NCBI RefSeq assembly: GCF_025380365.1
Contig: NZ_JAOCQF010000005.1
Coordinates: 62,001 to 126,000, forward strand
DNA length: 64,000 nucleotides
From: Albidovulum sediminis
GTDB lineage: Bacteria > Pseudomonadota > Alphaproteobacteria > Rhodobacterales > Rhodobacteraceae
Reading direction: 5' to 3'
The number at the start of each line of letters is the position of its first letter. Position 1 is the first letter of the stretch. A model generated the notes under the pieces. The model saw nothing but the letters and a program-made list of their open reading frames with translations, was not told the DNA's origin and ran no database searches. Below are positions 36,405 through 44,125 of the stretch, piece by piece. A program made the translations under genes and the position numbers.

Positions 36405-37133
36405 TTATGCTGCGGTCCCAACTGTCGTGGGTCCGGTCAGGGGCACGGGCGGGCTGTCGAGGCGTGCGGACCAGTCCTCGACCCGCCGCACCTCGATCCG
36501 GCGCGCTGCGAGCCGCCTCCAGCTTTCGGGCAGGCCCTCAAGCGCAGCAAGGCCGCCAAGGGATGCGAGATCGAGGGTGTCGCGGTAAAGCACCTGTGCC
36601 ACACGGGCGAGTGGCCAGGCGGGGTTCGACCGGGCGGTCAGACGCGCCTCAAGGCCTGCATGAAGGCTCCCGGCTTCGATCACGCGGAAGTACCAGCCGG
36701 TCCGGCCGGTGTCCTGTACGCGGCGCGCCATATCGGGCACTCCAAAGCGCAGGTTCAGCTTCCAGCAGGGCTGCCGCCCCTGGCTGACCTCGAGCAGAAC
36801 ATCGCCCAGTCGCCACCGGTCGCCGAGGCAGATGTCGGCCTCTGTCGCGCCCTCGACCACCAGGTTCTCGCCGAACGCCCCGGGCCGAAAGCGCTCGGCG
36901 CGCTCGGGCTGTTCCTCTGCCCAGACCGGGTAATGAGCCACGGCATAGGCGTGAATCGCCTTGTCCGGCCCGCCGTGATGGCGCGGGTCGCCCTGCGTGT
37001 CTCCTGCAAGGCCCGTCGTGGAGGCCATGGTCGGACCCTCGACCACGCGCTTGTCGATGGCCGAGGGCTGGCCCTGAGGTCCAAAGGGGCGCGCAGGACC
37101 GATGCGGACTTCTCGAACGCGAAAGACGGTCAT
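36405..37133 (-). CDS. MOSC domain protein (YiiM-like)
   Basis: 242 residues. MOSC features: VVEGPTMASTTGLAGDTQGD near residue 30, HHGGPDKAIHAYAVAHYPVW, FRPGAFGENLVV and the cysteine of SQGRQPCWKLNLRFG, the conserved sulfur-carrying Cys of the family. A C-terminal YiiM-type 3-alpha domain follows (NPAWPLARVAQVL). MOSC proteins handle molybdenum cofactor sulfur or reduce N-hydroxylated compounds. Last gene of an operon of overlapping genes (ATGA with the amidotransferase). Confidence 0.85.
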   Translation of the reverse strand: MTVFRVREVRIGPARPFGPQGQPSAIDKRVVEGPTMASTTGLAGDTQGDPRHHGGPDKAIHAYAVAHYPVWAEEQPERAERFRPGAFGENLVVEGATEADICLGDRWRLGDVLLEVSQGRQPCWKLNLRFGVPDMARRVQDTGRTGWYFRVIEAGSLHAGLEARLTARSNPAWPLARVAQVLYRDTLDLASLGGLAALEGLPESWRRLAARRIEVRRVEDWSARLDSPPVPLTGPTTVGTAA

Positions 37134-37825
37134 GCGCCCACCCCGGTCTCGGCCAGCCAGCGATGGAACATTGCGCGCGCCGCCGTTTCCAGCCGCAGGC
37201 CATGGCGCGCCGTGTCTGCGCGCAGACCGGTGACCCCGATCCCGGACGTGGCCGCGATTTCCAACGTATGTCCGACGAGCCAGGGCTCGATCCCCTGCGC
37301 GCCAGCCTCGGCGTGAAACTGGAGCGCGAGGGCGCGCGGGCCGGGCGCAAAGGCCTGGGTTGCGCAGGCCGCGGTCGCGGCAAGGCTCGGAATTTGCGGC
37401 GGCAGATGGCAGACCTCGCCGTGCCAGTGCAGGACGGGAATGCCATCAAGTGCCTCAAGCGCGCTGGCCCGGCCCGCTGCCGTCAGCTCAACCGGCGCCC
37501 AGCCGATCTCTTTCGCCGGACCGGAGCCGACCGTGCCGCCGATGGCGCAGGCCATGATCTGCGCTCCGAGACAGATCCCGATGGTCGGTCGGCCCATCGC
37601 GATCCGGGTCCGGGCGAGGTCAATCTCGCGCCGCAGGAAGGGGTAATCGGCGGCGTCGTTCACGCTGATCGGCCCGCCGAGCAAGATCACCAGATCGGCG
37701 TATTCCGCCTCATCAGGAATTGCCCAGGCTGGGCAGGTGCGCAGGGCAATGCCACGCTCGGCAAGGACCGGCTGCAGCAATCCGGCGTCCTCGAAGGCCA
37801 CATGGGTGATTGCGATCGCGGTCAT
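37130..37825 (-). CDS. Class I glutamine amidotransferase (GMP synthase-like)
   Basis: 231 residues from ATG 37825; the longer frame is a shadow of the next gene. GATase fold with the nucleophile in GICLGAQIMACAIGG, the histidine in ALQFHAEAG and the matching acidic residue nearby. ILLGGPISVNDAADYPFL and WHGEVCHLPP are typical of free-standing GMP-synthase-like amidotransferases, some of which hydrolyse gamma-glutamyl conjugates. Overlaps both neighbours by 4 bp. Substrate unknown. Confidence 0.85.
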   Translation of the reverse strand: MTAIAITHVAFEDAGLLQPVLAERGIALRTCPAWAIPDEAEYADLVILLGGPISVNDAADYPFLRREIDLARTRIAMGRPTIGICLGAQIMACAIGGTVGSGPAKEIGWAPVELTAAGRASALEALDGIPVLHWHGEVCHLPPQIPSLAATAACATQAFAPGPRALALQFHAEAGAQGIEPWLVGHTLEIAATSGIGVTGLRADTARHGLRLETAARAMFHRWLAETGVGA

Positions 37826-38286
37826 TCCAGGCTCTCCTTCACTAACGCCATCAGTTCCGCACCAAGTGCAAGGTCGCCGATCTGTCCGAAGTGGCGCGCG
37901 CGCATACGGCCCGCGCGGTCGAACAGCACCAACGAAGGTGTGCCTTGCAGGCCCCAGGCCTCCATTGTGCGCGGAAGCGCGCCCGTCCCGGGGGCATCGA
38001 TGGCCACGGGGAAACGGATGCGCCATTCGTGCAGGAAGGCGGCCAGCGCTTCGGCACTGTTCGCCGCATGGTGCTCGAACACTGCATGCAGGCCGATCAC
38101 GGCGATCTCGGCGGGGTCGAAGGTGGCGGCGATCCGGCCTGCCTGCGGCAGACCGTGCATCACGCAGCCTGGGCAAAGCATCTGGAACACCTCGACTGCC
38201 AGCACCCGGCCGCGGAAATCCGCCAGCGACAGGGGGCCGTCGGTGTTCAGCCAGCGCGCAACGTGGAAAGAGGGGTCTTCGGTCAT
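37822..38286 (-). CDS. TlpA/redoxin-like thiol protein
   Basis: 154 residues with a thioredoxin fold: LADFRGRVLAVEVFQMLCPG then CVMHGLPQAGRI, giving a CPGC redox motif (about residues 38-41), cis-Pro region LQGTPSLVLFDRAG and the helix EIAVIGLHAVFEHH. No signal peptide, so probably cytoplasmic, unlike most TlpA proteins. Likely a thiol reductase or peroxidase working with the Trx-like protein and MOSC protein in the same operon. Confidence 0.8.
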   Translation of the reverse strand: MTEDPSFHVARWLNTDGPLSLADFRGRVLAVEVFQMLCPGCVMHGLPQAGRIAATFDPAEIAVIGLHAVFEHHAANSAEALAAFLHEWRIRFPVAIDAPGTGALPRTMEAWGLQGTPSLVLFDRAGRMRARHFGQIGDLALGAELMALVKESLE

Positions 38287-38340
38287 GATCCTGGCCCTGT
38301 CGGATGGGATCGGGGCGACGGCAGGCGCCGCCCCGACGAC

Positions 38341-39093
38341 TTACTGGTTCACACGCCCCGGCAGGCTCAGATCGCCCGAGGCCACATCGAAGACGTCCGT
38401 GACGCACAGGAGCGGCGCATGGACGTTTGCGTTGACGCGCAGGCCGGCCGTCACCCCGTCGAAGCTCGCCGCCTCGACCAGGCCGACCTCGGCGAAGGGC
38501 ACGCGCACCTCGATCGTCTCGGCGCTGACAACGGGTTGCCAGCCGGGGCTGTCGATCAGAAGCGGCAGCCCGGGCCAGGTCAGTGGCAGGCGCGGCGACG
38601 CGCCTTCGGGGATGTCGATCACCTTCAGCGCGCCCGGACCGCAGGCCTCGTCGGGGCCGAGCACGACCCAGTGGCTGTGCCAGAGGTCGCCGTCGTTGCC
38701 GCGGTCGCCATCGCCGTTCTCGTCGAAGAGCGGCGTGTCGTCGAAGTCGGGATGCGCCGTCGCCGCCAGCGCGAGGATCCCCGCGCCGGGATCGAAGCCC
38801 ACCGTGCCGGCATCGAGGCTGGTCGGCCAGACATAGGCAAAGACTTCCGACCCCGCCAGCACGCCGGTGGGCGCCGGCCGCGCCTCGCCCGCGACACCCG
38901 AGACCGCCATGTGGAAGACGGCGACGTTGCCCTCGGTCGTGATCCGGGTGTGGACGATGTCGAAGGGAGCAAGCGTGGCGTTGCCGCCGTCGGCCGCGAA
39001 GCCCCCGCTGTGGTCGTGGCTGCCGTCGGCCAGCGCGGCAAGGGGAAGGGCGACGATCAGCGCCGCGGTGCGTAGCGTGGTCCGGGCCATCAT
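38341..39093 (-). CDS. Exported protein of unknown function
   Basis: 250 residues with signal peptide (MMARTTLRTAALIVALPLAALA-DG). A His-rich start (GSHDHSGGF) and a beta-rich body follow, with an acidic segment FDENGDGDRGNDGDLWHSHW (about 120-140) resembling a calcium-binding loop, and LPLTWPGLPLLIDSPGW. I do not recognise the family. It overlaps the Trx-like gene by 4 bp, placing it in the redox operon. Metal binding by the His/Asp-rich parts is plausible only. Confidence 0.7.
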   Translation of the reverse strand: MMARTTLRTAALIVALPLAALADGSHDHSGGFAADGGNATLAPFDIVHTRITTEGNVAVFHMAVSGVAGEARPAPTGVLAGSEVFAYVWPTSLDAGTVGFDPGAGILALAATAHPDFDDTPLFDENGDGDRGNDGDLWHSHWVVLGPDEACGPGALKVIDIPEGASPRLPLTWPGLPLLIDSPGWQPVVSAETIEVRVPFAEVGLVEAASFDGVTAGLRVNANVHAPLLCVTDVFDVASGDLSLPGRVNQ

Positions 39094-39335
39094 GCCGCCC
39101 CCTTCACGTCGGTCAGCGCGGCGCCGAAGTTGATGTGCAGGGGCACGCCCCCGATCACGAGCGCGGGCACCGAGGCGACGCCTGCGGCCTCGGCCTCGGC
39201 TATGCGGGCGCGGTCGGTGCCGAGGTGGACGATCTCGACTGCGAAGCGTGACGGGTCGAGCGCCGTGGCGAGATGCCGTTCTGCGTCAAGGCAGACGCTG
39301 CATCCGGCGTGGTAGAATGTGGCTTTCTGTGGCAT
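39090..39335 (-). CDS. Small thioredoxin/glutaredoxin-like protein
   Basis: 81 residues with redox motif CSVC (FYHAGCSVCLDAERHLATAL), a cis-Pro segment ASVPALVIGGVPLHINFGAA and the length of glutaredoxin-like proteins. First gene of the operon 39335 to 36405, in which consecutive genes mostly overlap by 4 bp. Probably supplies reducing equivalents or senses thiols for the group. Confidence 0.8.
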   Translation of the reverse strand: MPQKATFYHAGCSVCLDAERHLATALDPSRFAVEIVHLGTDRARIAEAEAAGVASVPALVIGGVPLHINFGAALTDVKGAA

Positions 39336-39379
39336 GGTCAGGTGTCTCCTGTCTTTTCCATAGGCGGAGTGGACAACAA

Positions 39380-39413
39380 GGACGCCTCGCCCGTTGCCGC
39401 GGGCGGGGCGTCC
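39380..39413 (-). terminator. Hairpin after the MarR gene
   Basis: GGACGCCtCGCCCG and its near-complement GCGGGCGgGGCGTCC form a GC-rich stem with a short loop. On the minus strand it is followed by TTGTTGT. It separates the MarR gene from the redox operon downstream. Confidence 0.5.
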
Positions 39414-39424
39414 GGCTTTGTGGC

Positions 39425-40045
39425 TCAGGCCGCGTCAAACCGCCGCCACAACGCGGCGGCCTCCTCGGCCAGGGCCGCTTCGTGTTCGCCGCAGTCGAGG
39501 CGCAGGCTTGCGTCCCCGAAGGCGGCATCCACAAATGCGCAGTGATGGGGGTGGTCCGCATTGGCATGCACGCGCGGCCGGAAATGGCGGCAGGTCACGC
39601 ACATCCGCTGCACCGGGATCGCCCGGGCCTCTTGCAAGGTGCGGATGATCAGGGTCAGCGCCCGCAAAAGCGCGGCCTGATCTTGCGACGGCAAAGCGGC
39701 CAGTGCGCCCTGAACCGCCGTCGGTGCGGCAGTCAGTTTTTCGGCGAGGCACAACCCCGCTTCGGTCGGCAGCAGCCGTTGCGCGCGCCCGTCCTCCGGG
39801 TCGGGCAGGCGCAGGGCCAGACCCTTCGCGACCAGCGAGGAAATGGAATCGCTTGCACTGGCGGCGGACACGCCAAGATGCGCTGCAATGTCGGCGGGGC
39901 GCGCCGATTGCCGGGCGATGCGGGTCAGGATCTCGGCCTGGGCCGGCACAAGCCCCAGCTCGCCGGCCGATTGCCAGAGCCCGGCTCGCAAAGCGGATGT
40001 TATCCGGCCCAAGGCGAAAAGGATCTGCGTGTCAGGGGTTTCCAT
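39425..40045 (-). CDS. MarR-family regulator with Cys/His-rich C-terminus
   Basis: 206 residues. The winged helix (AEILTRIARQSARPADIAAH, LGVSAASASDSISSLVAKGL, DGRAQRLLPTEAG) is typical of MarR. The C-terminal tail adds CVTCRHF, a PHHC and a LDCGEH (about residues 150-195), which could bind a metal or react with oxidants. It lies directly upstream of the redox operon, whose genes it may control, and a palindrome sits just before its own start. The Cys-rich tail suggests redox or zinc sensing; this is inference. Confidence 0.85.
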   Translation of the reverse strand: METPDTQILFALGRITSALRAGLWQSAGELGLVPAQAEILTRIARQSARPADIAAHLGVSAASASDSISSLVAKGLALRLPDPEDGRAQRLLPTEAGLCLAEKLTAAPTAVQGALAALPSQDQAALLRALTLIIRTLQEARAIPVQRMCVTCRHFRPRVHANADHPHHCAFVDAAFGDASLRLDCGEHEAALAEEAAALWRRFDAA

Positions 40046-40062
40046 GGTGCCGCTATCGATTC

Positions 40063-40079
40063 AATTAGGAATCCTAATT
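40063..40079. promoter_or_regulatory. MarR-type operator palindrome
   Basis: AATTAGGA-A-TCCTAATT, perfect 8-bp arms around one base, 18 bp upstream of the MarR start codon. Size and symmetry fit MarR operators, so autoregulation is likely. Confidence 0.65.
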
Positions 40080-40188
40080 ATATTAGACATGGCGCTTTGA
40101 CAACCTCCATTCCTGCGCCAGGCCCTTTTTCGGAACATATCACCGTGTCGTGACTTGTTTTGTGTATGTGCGTGCATAATATGGCAGT

Positions 40189-40782
40189 ATGACAAAGAGG
40201 CAGATCTCTATCGGTCGCCCGCGCAGCTTTGAAAAGGACGAAACGCTTGACCGCGTTATCGCCCTGTTCTGGTGCCGCGGGTTCGAGACCACCAGCTACA
40301 GCGATCTCGAGGCCGCGACCGGGTTGCACCGGCAGAGCCTGCGCTATGCCTTTGGCGACAAGGCGGAGCTGTTCCGGCGGGCGCTTGATCGCTACGCGCG
40401 CCGCAAGACAGCAGAGATTCTGTCCGCTCTCGAAGGCGGAGAGACACCCCTTGCAGGCTTGGCGGAAGCTTTCCGTATCTGGGCTCGGGATGCCGGGACC
40501 AACGGTTGCCTTGTCGTCAATACCCTGGCCGAAAAGGGACCCTCCGACCTCGCTGCGCTCGACGCAGCGCGGCTTGCAACCTCACGGCTGCACGAAGGAT
40601 TCGAGGCAGCTTTTCGCAAGGCCCAATCCCGGGGCGAGATACGGTCTGACGTGCCCCCTGCCCTGCTCGCGGCACAGGCCGTTGCCATCGGGGACGGGAT
40701 GATGGTCCACAGCCGCGGCCTCGCCTGCACAGTTTCTCCGGATGGCCTGCTCATGGCCTTTCTCCGCCTCCTGAAACCCTGA
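40189..40782 (+). CDS. TetR-family regulator
   Basis: 197 residues. The N-terminal HTH reads GFETTSYSDLEAATGLHRQS then LRYAFGDKAELFRRALDRYA. The C-terminal ligand domain contains TNGCLVVNTLAEKGPSD with the Cys typical of the AcuR/YdeS-type TetR subgroup (C-terminal domain TetR_C_16-like). It lies 73 bp upstream of the SMR efflux gene on the same strand and probably regulates it. Confidence 0.88.
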   Translation: MTKRQISIGRPRSFEKDETLDRVIALFWCRGFETTSYSDLEAATGLHRQSLRYAFGDKAELFRRALDRYARRKTAEILSALEGGETPLAGLAEAFRIWARDAGTNGCLVVNTLAEKGPSDLAALDAARLATSRLHEGFEAAFRKAQSRGEIRSDVPPALLAAQAVAIGDGMMVHSRGLACTVSPDGLLMAFLRLLKP

Positions 40783-40855
40783 CTCCCGGAACGGTCATGC
40801 CCCGGGCTACACGCGCATGCCATTCTTGCACGATCAGTCACAAAAGGAACACACC

Positions 40856-41173
40856 ATGGCCTGGATCTATCTTGGAATTGCCGCCGCCTTCGAAGTCACC
40901 TTCGCACTCAGCATGAAGTATTCCGAGGGGTTCACACGGCCCGTCCCCACCGTCGTCACCATCATAGCGGTCATCGGCGGCATCACCTTCCTGACGCTGG
41001 CGATGAAGACGCTTCCGGTCAGCGTGGCCTATCCGATCTGGACGGCGGTCGGTGCCTTGGGCACCGTGGCGCTTGGCGCGGCCCTGCTGGGGGAATCGCT
41101 AAGCCTTCTGAAGGTTGCATCCGTCGCGGCCATCGCCGTCGGCGTGGCAGGTTTGAAGGTCAGCACCCTGTGA
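40856..41173 (+). CDS. Small multidrug resistance (SMR) efflux protein
   Basis: 105 residues with four membrane helices. The SMR signature starts AWIYLGIAAAFEVTFALSMK, where the membrane-embedded Glu of AAFEV (residue about 13) is the proton/substrate site. SVAYPIWTAVGALGTVALGA and SLLKVASVAAIAVGVAGLKV follow. ATG 40856 with AAAAGGA upstream; the frame from 40817 is an extension without function. Most like the SugE/EmrE class, exporting quaternary ammonium or guanidinium compounds as a dimer. Confidence 0.92.
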   Translation: MAWIYLGIAAAFEVTFALSMKYSEGFTRPVPTVVTIIAVIGGITFLTLAMKTLPVSVAYPIWTAVGALGTVALGAALLGESLSLLKVASVAAIAVGVAGLKVSTL

Positions 41174-41203
41174 CCTAAAACCCTGTCGGGGCGTCGCACC
41201 GTG

Positions 41204-41794
41204 TCAAGGCCCCGACAGCGTTTCGATATGGGTTGCCGTGATGAGGTCGATGGTGTCGCGCGGAAATCCGGCGCGAACCAGGACGCGAAGCCCGACATAG
41301 GCCGCCAGCGTCGCCTTCGCCTTCTTGTCGACGGTGCTGACGCTCCACCCCCGGTCCGCCGCCGCATCGGCCAATGCCACCTGCAGGCCCTGCTCGATGG
41401 CCATGAACATGGCAAGGACACGTTCGCGCGTGTTGCCGTCACTAGCGGCCCTGTCCACCGCCGCATTGCACAGAAAACAGCCCCGCCGGTCATCGCCATC
41501 GCGCAACGCCGCAGCCGGGGCTTCGAGGAAGTGGGTGACCCGGGCCAGACCCGGGCCAGTTCCGGCATCCGCCAAAGCCTGCGCGGCAGGCTGGACGACC
41601 CGGTTGTCGTAAAGGTCGAGCGCTGCAAGCCAGACCCCCTGTTTCTCGCCATAGGCCTTGTAAAGGCTGCCACGCGACAGCCGCATGGCGTCCAGAAGGT
41701 CGGCAAGCGACACCTCCTCATACCCGCCCGACCAGAACAGCGCCATCGCGCGTTCGGTTGCCTCGTCCATCTGAAATTCGCGCGGTCGTGCCAT
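41204..41794 (-). CDS. TetR-family regulator
   Basis: 196 residues. HTH: YEEVSLADLLDAMRLSRGSL then YKAYGEKQGVWLAALDLYDN. The C-terminal domain has RRGCFLCNAAVDRAASD, the Cys-containing motif of the subgroup that often controls oxidoreductase and DoxX/DUF417 genes. Divergent from the DUF417 pseudogene and the AhpD-like gene, which are its probable targets. Tail-to-tail with the SMR gene. Confidence 0.88.
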   Translation of the reverse strand: MARPREFQMDEATERAMALFWSGGYEEVSLADLLDAMRLSRGSLYKAYGEKQGVWLAALDLYDNRVVQPAAQALADAGTGPGLARVTHFLEAPAAALRDGDDRRGCFLCNAAVDRAASDGNTRERVLAMFMAIEQGLQVALADAAADRGWSVSTVDKKAKATLAAYVGLRVLVRAGFPRDTIDLITATHIETLSGP

Positions 41795-41946
41795 CGGAAG
41801 GCCTCCTTGGGTCAGCCTACAGGTAAGAAACCGGTTGGTCCAGAACTCACGGAAACGTGCGCGACAGGTTGTAGACCGAATGGTTCCTAATCTCTATATC
41901 CCGTTCATCGCCACCGAGCGACCGCTTCGAAATCAGGGAGTTTCAG

Positions 41947-42432
41947 ATGACCGACCAATCCGTTCCATCTCTTGCCGCCTACGGGCAATCCTTCAGCAGT
42001 TCCGGCCGGACCATCGCCGTCTTCGGGCTGGCCTTTGTCTTTGCCGCGATCGGCCTGATGAAGTTCACCGCCTACGAGGCCGAGGCGATCTAGGGTCTTG
42101 TCGCGTCGAGCCCGCTGCTGTCCTGGCTCTATGGCCTGTTCGGAGTCCGAGGGCTGGCCGCGGCCATCGGTGTCGTCGAGGTTTCGGCCGCTATCCTCTT
42201 GGCACTCCGCCCCTGGTCGGCCCTTGCCGGTGCCGCCGGGGCGGCGGCGATCTCTGCCACGCTGGTCACGACCCTGACATTCCTCTTCACCGCCCCGGGC
42301 TGGGAGCCGAGCCTTGGCGGATTTCCCTTCCTGTCCGTCGTGCCCGGTCAGTTCCTGATCAAGGACCTGCCGCTTCTGGGCATCGCGCTCTGGGCGCTTG
42401 GCGATGCGCTCTCAGACCTGCGGCGCGGCTGA
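41947..42432 (+). pseudogene. DUF417 (YkgB-like) membrane protein with in-frame TAG
   Basis: A 162-codon frame with several membrane helices (TIAVFGLAFVFAAIGLMKFT, GLAAAIGVVEVSAAILLAL, AAAISATLVTTLTFLFTAPG) and the DUF417 phrases FTAYEAEAI and PFLSVVPGQFLIKDLPLLG. Codon 49 at 42091-42093 is TAG, directly after EAEAI where the family continues EGL; a single G-to-T change in GAG explains it. The remainder is intact and in frame, so the lesion is recent. No good restart codon follows. Confidence 0.8.
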
Positions 42433-42502
42433 CCTGCGCCCCGTTCCATCGCCCTGATCCGAACCGTTCTTCAACCCCCAACACACCAGAAGGAAACCAG
42501 AC

Positions 42503-43054
42503 ATGTCCCGTATTTCCCCCGTCGATCCCGCAACTGCAACCGGTCGCGCCAAGGACCTGCTCGATGGCGTTCGCAAGAGCATCGGCATGACACCGAACCT
42601 GATGCGCGTCATGGCGCAGGAACCTGCCGTCCTTGATACCTATCTCCAGATCGGCGCAGCCCTGGGCAAGGGCAGCTTCGACGCCCCGACCCGCGAGGCC
42701 ATCGCCCTTGCAACCGCCGGAGCCAACGCCTGCGGCTACTGCGCCTCGGCCCATGTCGCGATCTCCAAAGGGATGAAGGTGCCGCACGACGAAATCCTTG
42801 CCCGTCTTGGCGGTTCGTCCTCGGATTCCAAACTTGCGGCCCTGCTTGCCTTTGCGCGCAATATCGTCGCCACACGGGGCGAGGTGGCAGATGCCGACCT
42901 AGCGGCTGTGCGCGCCGCTGGTGCGACGGATGGCGAGATTGTCGAGACGGTGGCGAACGTCGTCGCGAACATCCTGACCAACTACATCAACCACGTCGCC
43001 AGGACCGAGATCGATTTTCCGCAGATCGACCCCTCAGTCCATCGCGTCGGCTGA
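42503..43054 (+). CDS. AhpD-like carboxymuconolactone decarboxylase family protein
   Basis: 183 residues. The CMD core contains AIALATAGANACGYCASAHV with the redox CxxC-xxx-H motif (about residues 72-80) and a Glu upstream (TREAIAL). This identifies a peroxidase-related AhpD-type enzyme rather than a true decarboxylase. AAGGAAACCAGAC precedes the ATG. It follows the DUF417 gene on the same strand and would detoxify peroxides or act as disulfide reductase. Confidence 0.88.
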   Translation: MSRISPVDPATATGRAKDLLDGVRKSIGMTPNLMRVMAQEPAVLDTYLQIGAALGKGSFDAPTREAIALATAGANACGYCASAHVAISKGMKVPHDEILARLGGSSSDSKLAALLAFARNIVATRGEVADADLAAVRAAGATDGEIVETVANVVANILTNYINHVARTEIDFPQIDPSVHRVG

Positions 43055-43382
43055 CGCCGTCTGCGCCTGATACCCGGGGCCGACCAAGTCGGTCGGCCCG
43101 GGCTTCCAGTTGCGCGCAAGAATGAAAGTTCTGCCGCATGGTCGGGACATCACCTTACTGGGCTATCCCTGGTCCGAAGTGTCTGCAAAATCGTGCCGAA
43201 AATATTTCATGCTTTTCAATTTATTAGCATCATTAACGCGCAAAATATTGCACTAATGCACACTACTGGCAGTTTCAAGTTTCTGGATGTACACCCGCGA
43301 TAAGTTCGCCTTATCATGGGTGTTGATCTGGGCGCAGAAAGGGGGCATTCTGGCTTGAGAAATCTGTGCGAGATACCCCGGA
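43055..43382. other. AT-rich intergenic stretch
   Basis: Between the AhpD-like gene and the toxin gene. The middle (about 43195-43260) is unusually AT-rich for this replicon. No coding frame, repeat or RNA was recognised. It may be a junction between acquired blocks. Confidence 0.4.
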
Positions 43383-43817
43383 TCAATGGTCGGAAACAGC
43401 GCCCAGCAGCGACATCCCGGGGAGGCCTGCCGCCTTGCGGTCAAAGGTGACCGTTGCCTGGCAACCGGCCCCCTGCCCTGCCAGCGCGATCATCTGGTCG
43501 GCAAAGCCGGGACCGCCCTTGCGATAGCGATCCACGGCAATCGCGGCACGATCTGCGGCCTCGATCACCACCTCGCGCGCCTCCATCAGACCGTCGAGAG
43601 CCCGGGCGATGTCTGGTCGCAGCAAAGCGTAAGCGCGCTCCAAGACCCAGACCAACTCGATCAGCACCTCGCGGCAGATAAAGCCTGGTGCCCCTTCGGT
43701 AAAGGTCGCCATCAGGTCTTGCGCGGCCTTGGCCTGTGCGACATCGTCCTGCACCAAAAAACGAACCAGGACATTTGTATCAAGCCCGGTCATAGGCACC
43801 GAAGTTTGGGACGTCAT
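43383..43817 (-). CDS. PIN-domain toxin (VapC-like)
   Basis: 144 residues. Acidic PIN residues are in GLDTNVLVRFLVQDD, the central VLIELVWVLERAY, the GPGFADQMIALAGQ segment and TVTFDRKAAGLPG. VapC toxins are Mg-dependent RNases that usually cut tRNA or rRNA. The start overlaps the antitoxin stop (ATGA); an internal ATG (MTGLDTNVLV) at 43793 is an alternative start. Confidence 0.88.
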   Translation of the reverse strand: MTSQTSVPMTGLDTNVLVRFLVQDDVAQAKAAQDLMATFTEGAPGFICREVLIELVWVLERAYALLRPDIARALDGLMEAREVVIEAADRAAIAVDRYRKGGPGFADQMIALAGQGAGCQATVTFDRKAAGLPGMSLLGAVSDH

Positions 43818-44053
43818 TGGCCAGAAGCGCCATTGGCAATCGCCTCTTCGATCTCTTCAAGTGTCGCCCGCTTGTCGGTCCGGTCCTTCAGCAAGCCTGC
43901 CAATTGCATGACGGGCCTGCTGCGCACCAGTCGGACTTCCCCACCGTCGAGGATCATGTACCGAACCCGGTCACCCGGGTGCAGTTTGAGGGCCGTACGC
44001 ACGTCCTTCGGCAGGGTGGTCTGGCCCTTGGTCGTGACGGTCGATTCCTGCAT
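43814..44053 (-). CDS. AbrB/MazE-type antitoxin (VapB-like)
   Basis: 79 residues from ATG 44053, preceded by TTGGAGG. The N-terminal SpoVT-AbrB domain reads STVTTKGQTTLPKDVRTALK then LHPGDRVRYMILDGGEVRLV. The acidic C-terminal part (LEEIEEAIANGASG) should wrap around the toxin. It is the first gene of the pair and represses the promoter in this family. The unit stabilises the replicon. Confidence 0.9.
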   Translation of the reverse strand: MQESTVTTKGQTTLPKDVRTALKLHPGDRVRYMILDGGEVRLVRSRPVMQLAGLLKDRTDKRATLEEIEEAIANGASGQ

Positions 44054-44125
44054 GGTGTCCTCCAAGGAGAATTATTTGAGCTCCTTACAGATAGCGATTT
44101 CGCCTTACTTCTGCAAGGTGCAGGC

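Noticed and set aside
37163-39075. Long plus-strand frames across the redox operon
   Set aside because: All are antisense to overlapping genes with clear motifs.
42091-42093. TAG in the DUF417 gene as recoded (pyrrolysine-like) codon
   Set aside because: No recoding genes or context; a simple GAG to TAG change is sufficient.
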